A DNA stretch of 64,000 nucleotides from Sodalis glossinidius str. 'morsitans' (GCF_000010085.1 NC_007712.1:2852001-2916000); one strand, 5' to 3'; positions 1 to 10,189 are shown, counted from the first letter of the stretch. Notes: generated by a model not told the origin, from the letters alone. Numbers and translations are program-made.

Positions 1-619
1 GTTTGCGATATCATACGTACCGATATCAAGGCGGACGCGGTCGCCATCACTAATCAGCACCATATCCTGGCCTATGTCGGCGTGGGCGCTGAACGCTACA
101 ATATTGGCCATGAAATTATCAGCGCGATGACCCGCGAAACGATTGCCAGCGGCAAAATTACGATCAAAAAAAATGACGAAGCGGATCGTACGCCGCAAAT
201 ACACTCGCTAATCATCATCCCGTTGTGGGAGAAAAGCGTCGTCACCGGCTCGCTGAAAATCTACTATTGCCACGCCCACCAAATTACCAATTCGCTAAAG
301 GTGATGGCGGTTAGGCTTTCACAAATCATCTCAACCCAAATCGAGGTATCGCGCATTGAGCAACTGAGGGAAATGGCCGACCGCGCCGAGCTGCGCACGC
401 TGCAAAGTAAAATCAATCCGCATTTCCGGCAGCGGCATCAGCGAGTCGGTGATTGAACAAGTGCAGCGCAACGAACAGCCGTCGCGGCGCATCGGGTTAT
501 TGAATGTGCACCAGCGGGTCGCGTTGTTGTACGGAGAAGTTTTACACATTCGTCGCCGGGAGCCCGGCACGGAAATTTGGTTTTACTTGCCCCCCGGCGG
601 CTGCAAACAGGCCGCTTGA
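1..619 (+). pseudogene. ypdA: Decayed LytS-type sensor kinase (ypdA remnant)
   Basis: The readable part is a GAF-like sensory segment followed by the start of the histidine kinase region (LQSKINPHF, about 380-425). The reading frame then jumps to a C-terminal piece near 430 (GSGIS, later IGLLNVHQRVALLYG and the WFYLPPGG ending). Most of the catalytic ATP-binding domain between the H-box and the G-box is missing, so this is an internal deletion plus a frame change. YpdA is the membrane pyruvate sensor that pairs with YpdB, and a ypdB-like gene follows directly, which supports the assignment. The 5' part lies outside the window. It cannot work as a kinase. Confidence 0.8.
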
Positions 620-656
620 CGGAGGTAATATTGACGCGGTTGATAAGCGAGACAGA

Positions 657-1382
657 ATGAAAGCCATTATTGTTGAAGACGAGTTTCTGGCTCTGGAAGA
701 GTTGCGCTGTTTAGTGGAAAAACACAGCCGCCTGGACATCGTCGCCACATTTGACGATGGGCTGGATGTGCTGCGCTATTTGCAAAATCATGAGGTGGAT
801 GTGGTGTTCCTGGATATCAATATCCCGTCGCTGGACGGAGTTTTATTGGCCCAGAGCATCAGCAAATTGGTGCGCAGGCCGGCTCATTTTCATTACCGCT
901 TATAAGGAGCATGCGGTGGCGGCGTTTGAGCTGGAAGCGTTCGACTATATTCTTGAGCCCTACCACGAACAGCGTATTGTCACCATGCTGCATAAGCTTG
1001 AGGCCAACGGGCGCCTGACGGCGGCAACTCTTAATACCCACGGTTCCCGCACCAGCCATACCGTCAATTTGATGAAGGATGAGCGCATCATCGTCACCGA
1101 CATCGATAATCTTTATTATGCGGTCGCTCAGGAAAAGGTGACGCGGGTCTATACACGCCGAGAGGTATTTACCATGCCGATGGAAATCACCGAATTTTGC
1201 GATCGTTTGCCGGAAGAAGTCTTTTTCCGCTGCACCGCTCTTATGTCGTCAACAGGGAGAAGATCCGCGAAATTGTGCCCTGGTTTAATAACACCTACCT
1301 GTTACGCCTCAACGATGTAGACTTTGAGGTGCCGGTCAGCCGCGGTAAGGTGAAAGCCTTTCACCTCATGATGGGACTGTAA
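657..1382 (+). pseudogene. ypdB: LytTR response regulator remnant (ypdB)
   Basis: The product would be a receiver domain (MKAIIVEDEFLALEEL at the start, phospho-acceptor region VVFLDINIPSLDG) followed by a LytTR DNA-binding domain (VYTRREVF, later NREKIREIVPWFNNTY, ending in VPVSRGKVKAFH). These match YpdB closely as I recall it. Two frame changes are visible, one near 890 after the receiver core and one near 1232 inside the LytTR domain, so no continuous protein is made. It follows the ypdA remnant with the normal spacing. The pair normally activates the yhjX transporter gene in response to pyruvate; here both partners are lost. Confidence 0.85.
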
Positions 1383-1505
1383 AGATATACGGGTAAGGTA
1401 TTTGTCAGTTGACGCGCCTGTTACAGACGCGGCACACGCTTGGCGACTGCCGGCCCTGACGCAGCGCGGAACGACGTCCTGCGGCAGGTTAAGGACGGCG
1501 GGCGG

Positions 1506-1598
1506 TTAGAGCTTATAGCCCATCAGTTGACGGATATGAGCGCTGGCGCCAAGCAGTCCAGGCTGCTCATAGCGAATCAAATACACCGGAATCTTGCC
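1506..1598 (-). pseudogene. glk: C-terminal fragment of glucokinase
   Basis: On the minus strand about 30 codons read as a glucokinase tail, with the hallmark IPVYL, then PGLLGASAHIRQ, and a stop at 1506. In E. coli glk lies between the ypd genes and mntH on the minus strand, so both position and orientation fit. The fragment ends abruptly at about 1598, exactly where an unrelated aldo-keto reductase fragment on the other strand begins, which marks a deletion or rearrangement junction. The rest of glk is gone. It is too short to be functional. Confidence 0.55.
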
Positions 1599-2171
1599 AA
1601 TAATTATGGTCCACCCCCGGGCTCGGCGGAGGAAAATTTTGGCCGGCTGCTGCGCGAAGACTTTACGCCTTATCGAGACGAATTGATTATTTCCACCAAG
1701 GCGGGCTATACCATGTGGCAGGGGCCCTATGGCGATTGGGGATCAAAAAAATACCTGGTGGCCAGCCTGAATCAGAGCTTGAAACGTTTAGGTCTGGATT
1801 ATGTGGATATTTTCTATCATCACAGGCCGGTTCCGGACACGCCGCTGGCAGGCGGTGTTCTGACCGATCGCTATCTTAACGGGATTCCAGAAGACTCGCG
1901 TGCCGCCAGCCAGAGCCAATTTCTCTCCGGGGCGCAATTGACCGAGGAAAAAATGGCGAAAGTCCGTCGTCTGAACGCGATTGCCGTCGCGCGCGGGCAA
2001 AAACTGGTGCAAATGGCGTTGGCGTGGGTATTGCGCGGCGATCGCGTAACGTCAGTGCTGATCGGCGCCAGCAAAACCGCGCAGATTGATGATGCGGTCG
2101 CCATGCTGGCCAACCGGCAATTCAGCGAGCGGGAGCTCGCCGACATCGACGCCATCCTGGCCGGAATTTAA
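1593..2171 (+). pseudogene. yghZ: Aldo-keto reductase remnant (yghZ-like)
   Basis: Homology begins at LANNYGPPPGSAEENFGRLL (an N-terminal active-site neighbourhood of YghZ, the L-glyceraldehyde-3-phosphate reductase) and runs to the C-terminal segment ending in RVTSVLIGASK and the final helix. The first 50 or so residues are absent, and about 100 residues are missing near 1845, where DYVDIFYHHR is joined to GGVLTDRYLNGIP. The remaining frame is open, but it lacks much of the TIM barrel. It sits between a glk tail and mntH, a place where E. coli has other genes, so it probably arrived by rearrangement. Its stop overlaps the mntH stop by 4 bp on the opposite strand. Confidence 0.75.
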
Positions 2172-3258
2172 TGTCCTATGGCGGTGCCGATCAGCAAGTA
2201 GATATTCAGCGTGACCACCACCGCCACAATCAGCCAGCCCAGCGCCTTAATCACGGGCGAGTTGACCAATTCGTTCATCAATTGGCGATTGCCGGTGAAC
2301 ACCAATAGCGGCGCCAGCGCGATGCCGAAGCTGAGCAACACCTGGCTCATCACCAGGATACGCGTCGGATCAAGCCCCAGCATAACCACCTGCCCGGCCA
2401 TGGTGCCCACGACCGTGGAGGACAACCCCGCCGCAACCAGACTTAAGCCGAACAACGTGGCGGTGGTATGGTTGAGCAACGGCTCCAATGTCAGGTAGGC
2501 CTCATCCAGATCGGCAATGCCGGTATGACCGCTGAAATGAAATGCCGCCGCCATCATCGCCAATATTGACGAAGCCGGCGATGGTCATCGCGATAGCCAC
2601 TCCAGTTTTAGTGGAGGAATAACGTTCGGCACAGCTCCCTACCGTTCTGGGTCAGCGAGGAGTGAAGATAGATGATGTGCGGCATGATGGTGGCGCCCAG
2701 CACGCCGGCGCCTAATTCCTTTATCACCGGGCGGGAATAAAACAGCTCGGCGATATAGGCGGCGGCGACAAATAACAGCAGGCCGCCTATCACCACTTCC
2801 AGCGGTTTTTGGCCGCGATTTTGCAACATTAATATCAGGAAGGTAACGATACCGGTAATGATGGCGCCCTGCAACAACGACACCCCGAGCAGCATTTTAA
2901 AGCCGATAGCGGCGCCGATAAATTCCGCCAGGTCGGTCGCCATTGCGATAATTTCGGCCTGCACCCAATAGGCCCACACCGCGGGACGGGGAAAACGATC
3001 GCGAATGTGCTCGTCCAGGTTCTTGCCGGTGGCAATGCCCAATTTGGCGGACAGAAGCTGAATCAGCATCGCCATGATATTGGCCCACACCACCACCCAC
3101 AGCAGCCGATAGCCAAAACTGGCTCCCGCTTGAATATTGGTGGCAAAGTTACCGGGATCGATATAGCCAATCGCGGCGATGAAAGCGGGTCCGAGTAAGG
3201 AAAGCTTCACTTTTCTCGCGGCACGGTTGGCATTATCCGCAGTACTGCTGTCCACCAT
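2168..3258 (-). pseudogene. mntH: Proton-coupled manganese transporter remnant
   Basis: MntH (Nramp family) imports Mn2+ and Fe2+ across the inner membrane using the proton gradient. The N-terminal half keeps the family signature GYIDPGNFATNIQAG and the MPHIIYLHSSLTQ loop. Three lesions are visible: about 20 residues missing before GAGVLGATIMPH, a frame change near 2600 to 2640, and a further loss of about 20 residues before GLDPTRILVMSQ. The likely original start is the ATG at 3258, with AAGGG upstream. A Fur-box-like site lies upstream. Genetic position next to nupC matches E. coli. It is not functional as a 12-helix transporter. Confidence 0.88.
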
Positions 3259-3301
3259 AGCAATAACCCTTATCAACTCACATGTTCATGAAATATCATA
3301 A

Positions 3302-3320
3302 AAATGATAATGATTATCAA
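3302..3320 (-). promoter_or_regulatory. Fur-box-like site upstream of mntH
   Basis: The stretch around GATAATGATTATC (3306-3318) is close to the 19-bp Fur consensus and lies about 45 bp upstream of the mntH start. Known mntH promoters are repressed by Fur and MntR. No clear MntR site was seen. The downstream gene is decayed, so the site is a leftover. Confidence 0.55.
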
Positions 3321-3436
3321 ATGCATTCAAAGCGATTCTACTTATCTCTTCGATAGCAACCGTGAATGCACAATCCGTCACACGATGGGCGGCCCGAACG
3401 CACTACCTTTCACCTTAACGACCAAAAATATAGCAC

Positions 3437-3475
3437 AGGCTAAGTTTTAGCCTAGCATAAAACTTAGCCTTTTTA
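3437..3475 (+). terminator. Perfect 13-bp stem hairpin with T-run in the mntH-nupC gap
   Basis: AGGCTAAGTTTTA at 3437-3449 pairs perfectly with TAAAACTTAGCCT at 3458-3470 across an 8-nt loop, followed by TTTTT. It has the form of an intrinsic terminator on the plus strand. No plus-strand gene lies immediately upstream, so it could be an attenuator in the nupC leader or a leftover. The rest of the 377-bp gap holds only the mntH Fur-like site and the nupC ribosome-binding site. Confidence 0.55.
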
Positions 3476-3635
3476 CCCGTATTATTAACATCAGAGCTAA
3501 AATCTCCCGACGTCAGGGATGTTCCCACGAAGGAGAAAGAGAATTTTGCTATATTTGCAACTTATAACTCGTTTTTAGCTGCCCCGTTACATAGAATGAG
3601 CGGCGAATTCTGTCTGCCTCATTTTTGGAGCAACT

Positions 3636-4820
3636 ATGTCACGCATTTTACACTTTGTCCTGGCGCTCGCCGTGGTGGCGATCCTGGCAATGTTGGTGAG
3701 TCGCGATCGTAAAAGCGTTCGCGTCCGTTTCATTATTCAGCTGTTAGCAATTGAAATCCTGCTCGCTTATTTCTTCCTCAATTCCCAGATAGGCCTGGGT
3801 TTCGTGCAAGGTTTCTCCGCCCTGTTTGATAAATTGCTGGGTTTTGCCGCTGAAGGCACCGGTTTCGTGTTCGGCAATATGAATAAAAAAGGGCTGGCGT
3901 TCTTTTTCCTGAATGTGTTGTGCCCGATTGTGTTCATCTCAGCGCTAATCGGCATTCTACAGCACATCCGCGTGCTGCCCTTCGTTATTCGCATCATTGG
4001 CACCGTGTTATCCAAGATTAACGGTATGGGCAAACTGGAATCGTTCAATGCCATCAGTTCACTGATCCTAGGTCAGTCGGAAAACTTTATCGCCTATAAG
4101 GATATCCTTGGCAAAATATCCGAGCGCCGCATGTACACTATGGCCGCCACGGCGATGTCGACAGTGTCCATGTCCATTGTTGGCGCCTATATGACCATGC
4201 TGGCGCCGAAATATGTCGTGGCGGCACTGGTGCTGAATATGTTCAGTACGTTTATCGTTCTGTCTTTGCTTAACCCCTATCGGGTCGAAAAAGAAGAAGA
4301 CCTGCAGATGAGTACTTTACACGAAGGGCAAAGCTTCTTTGAGATGCTGGGAGAATATATTCTCGCCGGTTTCAAGGTAGCGATTATTGTCGCGGCGATG
4401 CTTATCGGCTTCATTGCGCTGATTGCCGCCGTAAACGCGCTGTTTAGCCTGATATTCGGTATCAGCTTCCAGGACATCCTTGGCTATATTTTCTTTCCCT
4501 TCGCCTGGGTGATGGGCGTGCCAGCGCACGAAGCGCTACAGGTGGGCAGCATTATGGCCACCAAACTGGTGTCGAATGAATTCGTCGCTATGATCGATTT
4601 GCAGAAAGTCGCCGGTGAGTTATCGCCGCGCTCGGTGGGCATTCTGTCGGTATTTTTGGTTTCGTTTGCCAACTTTTCTTCCATCGGCATTGTCGCGGGT
4701 GCCATTAAAGGCCTGAACGAGCATCAGGGCAACGTTGTCTCCCGCTACGGCCTGAAACTGGTTTATGGCTCCACGCTGGTCAGCGTGTTGTCCGCCGCCA
4801 TCACCGGCCTGGTTATCTAA
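3636..4820 (+). CDS. nupC: Nucleoside permease NupC
   Basis: This 394-residue protein is a concentrative nucleoside transporter (CNT family) that takes up pyrimidine nucleosides and adenosine with protons across the inner membrane. It is near full length compared with the 400-residue E. coli protein and starts with the same LHFVLALAVVAILA segment. The conserved family signatures NGMGKLESFNAIS, LGQSENF, AYMTML and GEYILAGFK are all present, as are the C-terminal NEFVAM and SFANFSSIGI motifs. The ATG at 3636 has GGAG 6 nt upstream. It is one of the few intact transporters here, which suggests that nucleoside import from the host is still used. Confidence 0.96.
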   Translation: MSRILHFVLALAVVAILAMLVSRDRKSVRVRFIIQLLAIEILLAYFFLNSQIGLGFVQGFSALFDKLLGFAAEGTGFVFGNMNKKGLAFFFLNVLCPIVFISALIGILQHIRVLPFVIRIIGTVLSKINGMGKLESFNAISSLILGQSENFIAYKDILGKISERRMYTMAATAMSTVSMSIVGAYMTMLAPKYVVAALVLNMFSTFIVLSLLNPYRVEKEEDLQMSTLHEGQSFFEMLGEYILAGFKVAIIVAAMLIGFIALIAAVNALFSLIFGISFQDILGYIFFPFAWVMGVPAHEALQVGSIMATKLVSNEFVAMIDLQKVAGELSPRSVGILSVFLVSFANFSSIGIVAGAIKGLNEHQGNVVSRYGLKLVYGSTLVSVLSAAITGLVI

Positions 4821-4837
4821 CGCTGCGCCCTCCTTCT

Positions 4838-4857
4838 CCCCGGCCTGACGGCCGGGG
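4838..4857. other. GC-rich hairpin after nupC
   Basis: CCCCGGCC at 4838-4845 pairs with GGCCGGGG at 4850-4857 across a 4-nt loop. There is no T-run, so on its own it is a weak terminator; it may protect the nupC mRNA 3' end. Confidence 0.35.
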
Positions 4858-4900
4858 TCGGATCAGGCAGGCAGTCATTGACATCCGATGTCCAGACGTG

Positions 4901-4928
4901 AAAAAACCGGCTAGGGCCGGTTTTTTTA
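4901..4928. terminator. Bidirectional intrinsic terminator between nupC and tRNA-Ala
   Basis: An A-run, CCGGC, TAGG, GCCGG and a run of seven T form a symmetrical terminator. It can end nupC transcription on the plus strand and tRNA-Ala transcription on the minus strand. Confidence 0.85.
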
Positions 4929-4929
4929 T

Positions 4930-5005
<76 letters not shown>

Positions 5006-5038
5006 GTATACGGATGTCGTCTCTGGTGGATGGGGCGC

Positions 5039-5067
5039 ATGATATGAATTCCAACAAGCTCTGTCAA
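5039..5067 (-). promoter_or_regulatory. Sigma-70 promoter for tRNA-Ala
   Basis: On the minus strand TTGACA (5062-5067) and TATCAT (5039-5044) are spaced by 17 bp. They lie about 35 bp upstream of the tRNA 5' end, as expected for a strong stable-RNA promoter. Confidence 0.75.
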
Positions 5068-5118
5068 CGGTTAAATTCACCAAATGGGTTAAACGCTGAA
5101 AAAGCCGGCAAATCAGGG

Positions 5119-6540
5119 CTAACCGGCGCTTTCCTGCGTCCGGCAGGCGATAAAGTCCAACGCCTTAACGATTCGCGCCAGACAGCGCGACTGGCCTATG
5201 GCATGCACGGTGACGTCAAGGGCGGGAGACTGGCCGGTGCCGGTAACCGCAACGCGCAGCGGCATACCGACCTTACCCATGCCGACCTGTAGCGCCTCGG
5301 CCGTTTGCTCAATAGCCGCATGTACCGTGGCCGGCGTCCATTCACTGAGCGCCGCCAGATTGGCGCGTACCGCCTCCAGAGCCAAAACTGCCACCGGGCG
5401 CAAATGCTTCTTGGCCGCGTCGGCATCGAATTCGCTGAAATCCTCGTAGAAGTAGCGGCAGCTGGCCGCTATCTCTTTCAGCGTCTTGCAGCGCTCGCCC
5501 AGCAGCTTCACCAGTGCCGCCAGCTGCGGGCCGGTGCGGGTATCAATTCCCTGCTGCTCGATATGCAAGACCAGATGCGTAGCGACGTAGTCGGCCGGCA
5601 GATGATTAATGTAATGGTGATTCAGCCACAGCAGCTTTTCGGTGTTGAAAGCGCTGGCGGACTTGCTCACCGCCTCAAAGCTAAAGAGCTGTTTCATCTC
5701 GTCAACGCTGAAAATCTCTTGATCGCCGTGGGACCATCCCAGTCGCACCAAATAGTTCAGCAGCGCTTCCGGCAAAAAACCGTCATCGCGGTATTGCATG
5801 ACCCCTACCGCGCCGTGGCGTTTGGAGAGTTTTTTGCCATCATCGCCCAGGATCATCGAGACGTGGGCATAGGCCGGCACCGGCGCGCCCAGCGCCTTGA
5901 GGATATTGATTTGGCGCGGCGTGTTATTGATATGGTCTTCTCCGCGGATAACGTGAGTTATCGCCATATCAAAATCGTCGACCACCACGCAGAAATTGTA
6001 GGTGGGAGACCCGTCGATGCGGCGGATGATGAGATCATCCAGCTCCTGATTGCTAAACTCAATAGGCCCACGGATCAGATCATTAAACACCACCGAGCCG
6101 TCCTGCGGGTTGCGAAAACGCACCACGCAGGGTTCATCGTCGGCGTGATGCTCATGGCTGTCACGGCAGCGGCCGTCGTAGCGCGGTTTTTCGCCCCGGG
6201 CCATCTGCGCTTCGCGCAACGTTTCCAACCGCTCTTTGGAGCAATAACAGTGATAGGCGGTGCCCTTGGACAGCATATCGTCAATGACCGCGTTATAGCG
6301 GTCGAAACGTTTAGTCTGAAAATAGGGGCCTTCGTCCCAATCCAGGTTGAGCCAGTTCATACCATCCATAATGGCGTCAATCGCCGGCTGCGTTGAGCGC
6401 TCAAGATCGGTGTCTTCTATGCGCAGCAAAAACTCCCCGCCCAGATGGCGGGCGAACAGCCACGAATAGAGCGCGGTGCGCGCGCCACCGACATGTAAAT
6501 AGCCGGTGGGACTAGGCGCGAAACGGGTTTTAATTTTCAT
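5119..6540 (-). CDS. gltX: Glutamyl-tRNA synthetase
   Basis: GltX charges tRNA-Glu with glutamate in an ATP-dependent reaction in the cytoplasm. The 473-residue product matches the bacterial class I enzyme in length. The HIGH-type motif is HVGG at residues 16-19 and the KMSKS-type motif is KLSKR near residue 237. The CYC and C...H...C residues around 98-137 correspond to the zinc-binding insertion of the E. coli enzyme. The reading frame is unbroken. It is transcribed toward tRNA-Ala and lies back to back with the tRNA-Val cluster, the same arrangement as in E. coli. Confidence 0.97.
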   Translation of the reverse strand: MKIKTRFAPSPTGYLHVGGARTALYSWLFARHLGGEFLLRIEDTDLERSTQPAIDAIMDGMNWLNLDWDEGPYFQTKRFDRYNAVIDDMLSKGTAYHCYCSKERLETLREAQMARGEKPRYDGRCRDSHEHHADDEPCVVRFRNPQDGSVVFNDLIRGPIEFSNQELDDLIIRRIDGSPTYNFCVVVDDFDMAITHVIRGEDHINNTPRQINILKALGAPVPAYAHVSMILGDDGKKLSKRHGAVGVMQYRDDGFLPEALLNYLVRLGWSHGDQEIFSVDEMKQLFSFEAVSKSASAFNTEKLLWLNHHYINHLPADYVATHLVLHIEQQGIDTRTGPQLAALVKLLGERCKTLKEIAASCRYFYEDFSEFDADAAKKHLRPVAVLALEAVRANLAALSEWTPATVHAAIEQTAEALQVGMGKVGMPLRVAVTGTGQSPALDVTVHAIGQSRCLARIVKALDFIACRTQESAG

Positions 6541-6740
6541 CAGCTACATTGCCTTCATTACGCAGGGCGAACAGCCGGAATGGCGCTTCCGGCCCATAAT
6601 AAAAAGTGGGGAATAGTCTACCACTTGGGGGCGAATCCTCAACGCCTGTCCACATCCGGCAGTTTTTTTGCTCAGGCCGGGGCAAAACCGCCCGGGATGG
6701 CTAAATTTAATACGAACACGCAAATTCACGGGAAAAATCG

Positions 6741-6768
6741 TTGACTCATTTCGGCGGTTCCCTATAAT
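6741..6768 (+). promoter_or_regulatory. Sigma-70 promoter for the tRNA-Val/Val/Lys cluster
   Basis: TTGACT (6741-6746) and a perfect TATAAT (6763-6768) are separated by 16 bp and lie 17 bp upstream of the first tRNA-Val. Confidence 0.8.
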
Positions 6769-6785
6769 GCAACTCCACACAGCGG

Positions 6786-6861
6786 GGGTGATTAGCTCAG
6801 CTGGGAGAGCACCTCCCTTACAAGGAGGGGGTCGGCGGTTCGATCCCGTCATCACCCACCA
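6786..6861 (+). tRNA. tRNA-Val (TAC), copy 1
   Basis: A 76-nt cloverleaf starts GGGTGATTAGCTCAG and ends with encoded CCA. The anticodon arm CTCCCTTACAAGGAG gives anticodon TAC. Equivalent to a member of the E. coli valU-valX-valY set, which has three Val copies at this position. Confidence 0.96.
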
Positions 6862-6914
6862 CGATTCAGTTCTTATCCCGCCGTGAGAAATAGAAGTAAT
6901 ATGCTCTAAGAAGT

Positions 6915-6990
6915 GGGTGATTAGCTCAGCCGGGAGAGCACCTCCCTTACAAGGAGGGGGTCGGCGGTTCGATCCCGTCATCACCCACCA
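6915..6990 (+). tRNA. tRNA-Val (TAC), copy 2
   Basis: It matches copy 1 except for a D-loop base (CAGCCGG versus CAGCTGG). The anticodon is TAC and CCA is encoded. It is probably processed from the same transcript as copy 1 and tRNA-Lys. Confidence 0.96.
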
Positions 6991-7008
6991 TTCTGACGTC
7001 TTTTAAGT

Positions 7009-7084
7009 GGGTCGTTAGCTCAGTTGGTAGAGCAGTTGACTTTTAATCAATTGGTCGCAGGTTCGAATCCTGCACGACCCACCA
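7009..7084 (+). tRNA. lysV: tRNA-Lys (TTT)
   Basis: A 76-nt cloverleaf starts GGGTCGTTAGCTCAG and ends with encoded CCA. The anticodon arm TTGACTTTTAATCAA gives anticodon TTT. Last gene of the tRNA cluster, as lysV is in E. coli. Confidence 0.96.
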
Positions 7085-8152
7085 CTTTCGGTTTCGCCCT
7101 TCTCTATTTTGCCTTGTTACCGACTTTATCAACACCCGTTGCCACATGGCCTGTCGCGCCGCTGTCAAAGGCACTCTGCTGCTACGCCCGTGCTTAAAGA
7201 TTGTTGGTGGCCAGCGCAGACCGCGTGGCGCGAATCTGCCCCTGCATTCAGGTTGATGTTGGGCGCCGCAGACGGCACAGGGCAATTACGCCCATGCCAC
7301 CAGATTGATACTGGCCGCCGCAGACGGCACGTCCCTGTGCCCCGCTCCACTCTCGCTGGTCAAGACGCCGAAATGGCGACGCTACCTGTCATAGGCGAAG
7401 AGTGATTAAGTAGCTTACGATTTAATAGTTCATCATATTAGACTCCGATCCCACAGTAGCCTAATCGGTCGGGGTAATGCTGCTTGGGGCCCTACAGCAT
7501 AAATGTTGAGGTAAAAATTGCACAGTATTTAATTGCTCGACAATAGATTAATCATAACCTTATGCCTATGGCATTGATATTAAATCCTCCGGCGATAACC
7601 GATAATGTTATCCCCCCGGTAGTATCACGTTTATCGATACAGTGATAGCTCAACTCCAGTGTAATGAATGCATTAATGGTAAATGCCCAACAATAAATGG
7701 GTATCGTCCCACTCAACCTATCGGACGGCCAAGGAGTAACGAGAGGATAACATGATCAATGTCAGCACTTTATATCAACGGATAAATCATTCACCCACGA
7801 CGGAGCAGAATAAGGGAATGGATATCGTTGCTAGAGACAGAGTGCTTTAGGCCCAGAAATAACCAAAAATGTAAGAATGACGATAATAAACGTGGCGTCC
7901 ATCCAAAACTTACCTCACTTCTAATCCATAGCAACACCACCATAACGCTTAAATTTGTATCCCGTTCTAGAGGGCAAAGACATCTAATATTGCTGCATTT
8001 GTGCAATTGACAATATTATAAAATAACTATATTTTTTTACAAATTAAATCATTATTATATTTACCATTCTATTTTCTTTATAAGAAATCACCAGGCACAC
8101 TTAATTGTTCATATCATCCGTGATAGGCTAATCTCTCAATATTTTCAAAAAA
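7085..8152. other. 1.07-kb stretch without a recognisable gene
   Basis: No convincing reading frame, tRNA or repeat was found between tRNA-Lys and the enhancin-like gene. The first 320 bp are GC-rich and the rest turns AT-rich toward the enhancin gene (notably 7990-8160). In E. coli the xap genes follow here; nothing of them is readable. The AT-rich end may hold the promoter of the downstream gene. Confidence 0.5.
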
Positions 8153-10129
8153 ATGAAACAATTTAGGAAATTAAAATGCATTAATATTACCAAATTGAAA
8201 TCGATTTATACGCTGACAAGACCTGATTGGTTAGATGCTGCTGGTATGAGTAAAGGAATTAACCACTATCACCAGCATTTAGACATTATACTCGCCGCCA
8301 ATCAGACGCTCAGAGTCCGCTAGGTCGATGCGGCTTTCAGTAGCACGTTGACGCTGCTATTATTAAACGACGGCAGAAAAACTGAGGCTAGCTTCAGCGT
8401 CGGCCGTAACTGGGAAGAAGTTAGCGTCAACGCGGTCTCAGTTCCTTTTATCGAAACACCTTATGTGAATGGCGCCCCGATGGTGGAAATCGAGTATCCT
8501 GAGACGTCCAAAATATTGCCGGTATACCGCAAAGGCGAGAATGAAGCGGCCTTTTTCGAGCGGTGGAATTCCCAGGACGCCGAATTCGCTTTAGTCGATT
8601 CAGGATACGCGGTGATCCTGGTACCGAAGATCAGCAAACCAGCGCTGCAAACCCCGGGAAATGTTGAGAATATAGATGCTCTTATCACCTATTATGAAGA
8701 TATTTTTACCTTCTACAATGCGCTGTCCGGTCTCTCCTTTGAGGCCGAGCATGATTCGGATTGGAATATTAACAATCGATACTTAATGAAATCCGACAAA
8801 AAAGATGACAGCAACGGTGGCTATTACGGCGGTAATTGGCCAGCGGAATCTTCCGCCTCGGTTAGCAGTTTTTGGCTAACACCGCAGGCCAGCAACTGGG
8901 GTAGTTTGCATGAAATTGCCCACGGCTATCAGGGGCACTTTATGACGGATAAACATTTCTCAGTCGGTGAGGTATGGAACAACATTTATGCCGCCAGCTA
9001 CCAGGATGTAATGCTGGGTGATCGTAAATACCAAGACGGCTGGCTATATGATTACAGCAATAAAGCGAAAGTTGAGGAGACCATCTTTCAGCTAATCGCC
9101 AGAGAGAAGCCGCTTAACCAGTGGGATTTGCATTCCAAGCTTTACTTTATCATGTTAATGGTGGACAAAGCGGGCAAGAATGCCTTCACGTTTTTAAATC
9201 AGCAGTACCGTAAAAACTGTAATACGTCAGACTTCGCTCCTTACTTACACTCACTGCTGGATATACTGTCTGAAAGTTTTGCTATAGCTGGAGAGCAAGT
9301 GGACGTAACGCCTTTTGTACAGCTTACCGGCGGCCATGTGACGCAACCGCAGTGCGATCGTAATAAGTTTAGCCACGCTAAGGCCGTGTATCCGCTGTAT
9401 CAATTAGTTGATAAACCACAGTTGGAAGCGGTGAAAAACCAATTGAAACTGGACTCCACCCTCCGACTGGTTGATGCAACTCAGTTAAAAGCTACCGGCC
9501 TGAAAGGCAATGTCAGCTTGCGTTTTAACATCGATGACTTTGCGCAGATTTATGGTAAAGACCTGATCCTGCTGGAGGAAGCGCGTTATGCTTATAAAAT
9601 ACGTATAGACAGCCCGACGATGACATTGGGAGATCTGCCGATTGGTGTATACACCCTGCGTTTGCCTACCGGTAAAGATCGTAAATACCAGCCAACAACG
9701 GATTATCTTATAGTGAAACAGGGGGATAATGCAGCGGAAATTGCCTTTATCAAAAAATTCGCATCGCCGATCATCTCGCAAGAAATAAATTTCTTGGGCA
9801 TTGCAGACGAGTTTTTCGCCATGCTATTAGTTGATCACGCTCAAGGCAAACTGGTCATCGACGTCTTTACCACCACGCCGCATCATTATTTCCCAGGTGT
9901 AACCTATGCGAAGATTATCGTGCGCGATCCGCAAGGTAAAATCACCTTCACCAAAGAAATCCCTGGCACCGAAGCAAGCCTGATCCATGATGAACTGCTA
10001 TTTAGCGTCGGCGATCAGATTAAGATTTTTCATAAAGAACCGACTCGCTTACGGGTCAACCCGCCTTATCCCGACATCATCGATAGCAAAAACGTAACGA
10101 ACATTTTAACCATTCCGACCACGGATTGA
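8153..10129 (+). pseudogene. Enhancin-like M60-family metalloprotease with one amber codon
   Basis: From the ATG at 8153 one frame runs 658 codons to 10129 with a single stop, TAG at 8321 (codon 57). The zinc site HEIAHGYQ lies at about residues 253-260, the HExxH signature of viral enhancins and M60 mucinases. Before and after the stop the text still reads like the enhancin N terminus (QTLRVR, then TLTLLLLNDGRKT), so a CAG-to-TAG change is likely. Enhancins of baculoviruses cleave insect intestinal mucin in the peritrophic matrix. A shorter protein could start at the TTG at 8348 and keep the catalytic domain. The gene looks AT-richer than its neighbours, which suggests transfer. Confidence 0.8.
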
Positions 10130-10189
10130 TAAATAGGGACTTGCAGGGGGACTCTGGGCAAGCGCTCTTAAAACGGCTGGATAATGCTG

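Noticed and set aside
3259..3635. Manganese riboswitch in the mntH leader
   Set aside because: The strong hairpin has its T-run on the plus strand, the wrong direction for mntH, and no riboswitch core was recognised.
5305..6396. 363-codon plus-strand frame opposite gltX
   Set aside because: gltX has all catalytic motifs; the opposite frame is a shadow.
6786..10129. tRNA-Lys as an integration site for a genomic island
   Set aside because: No integrase and no repeat of the tRNA 3' end was seen in the following accessory region.
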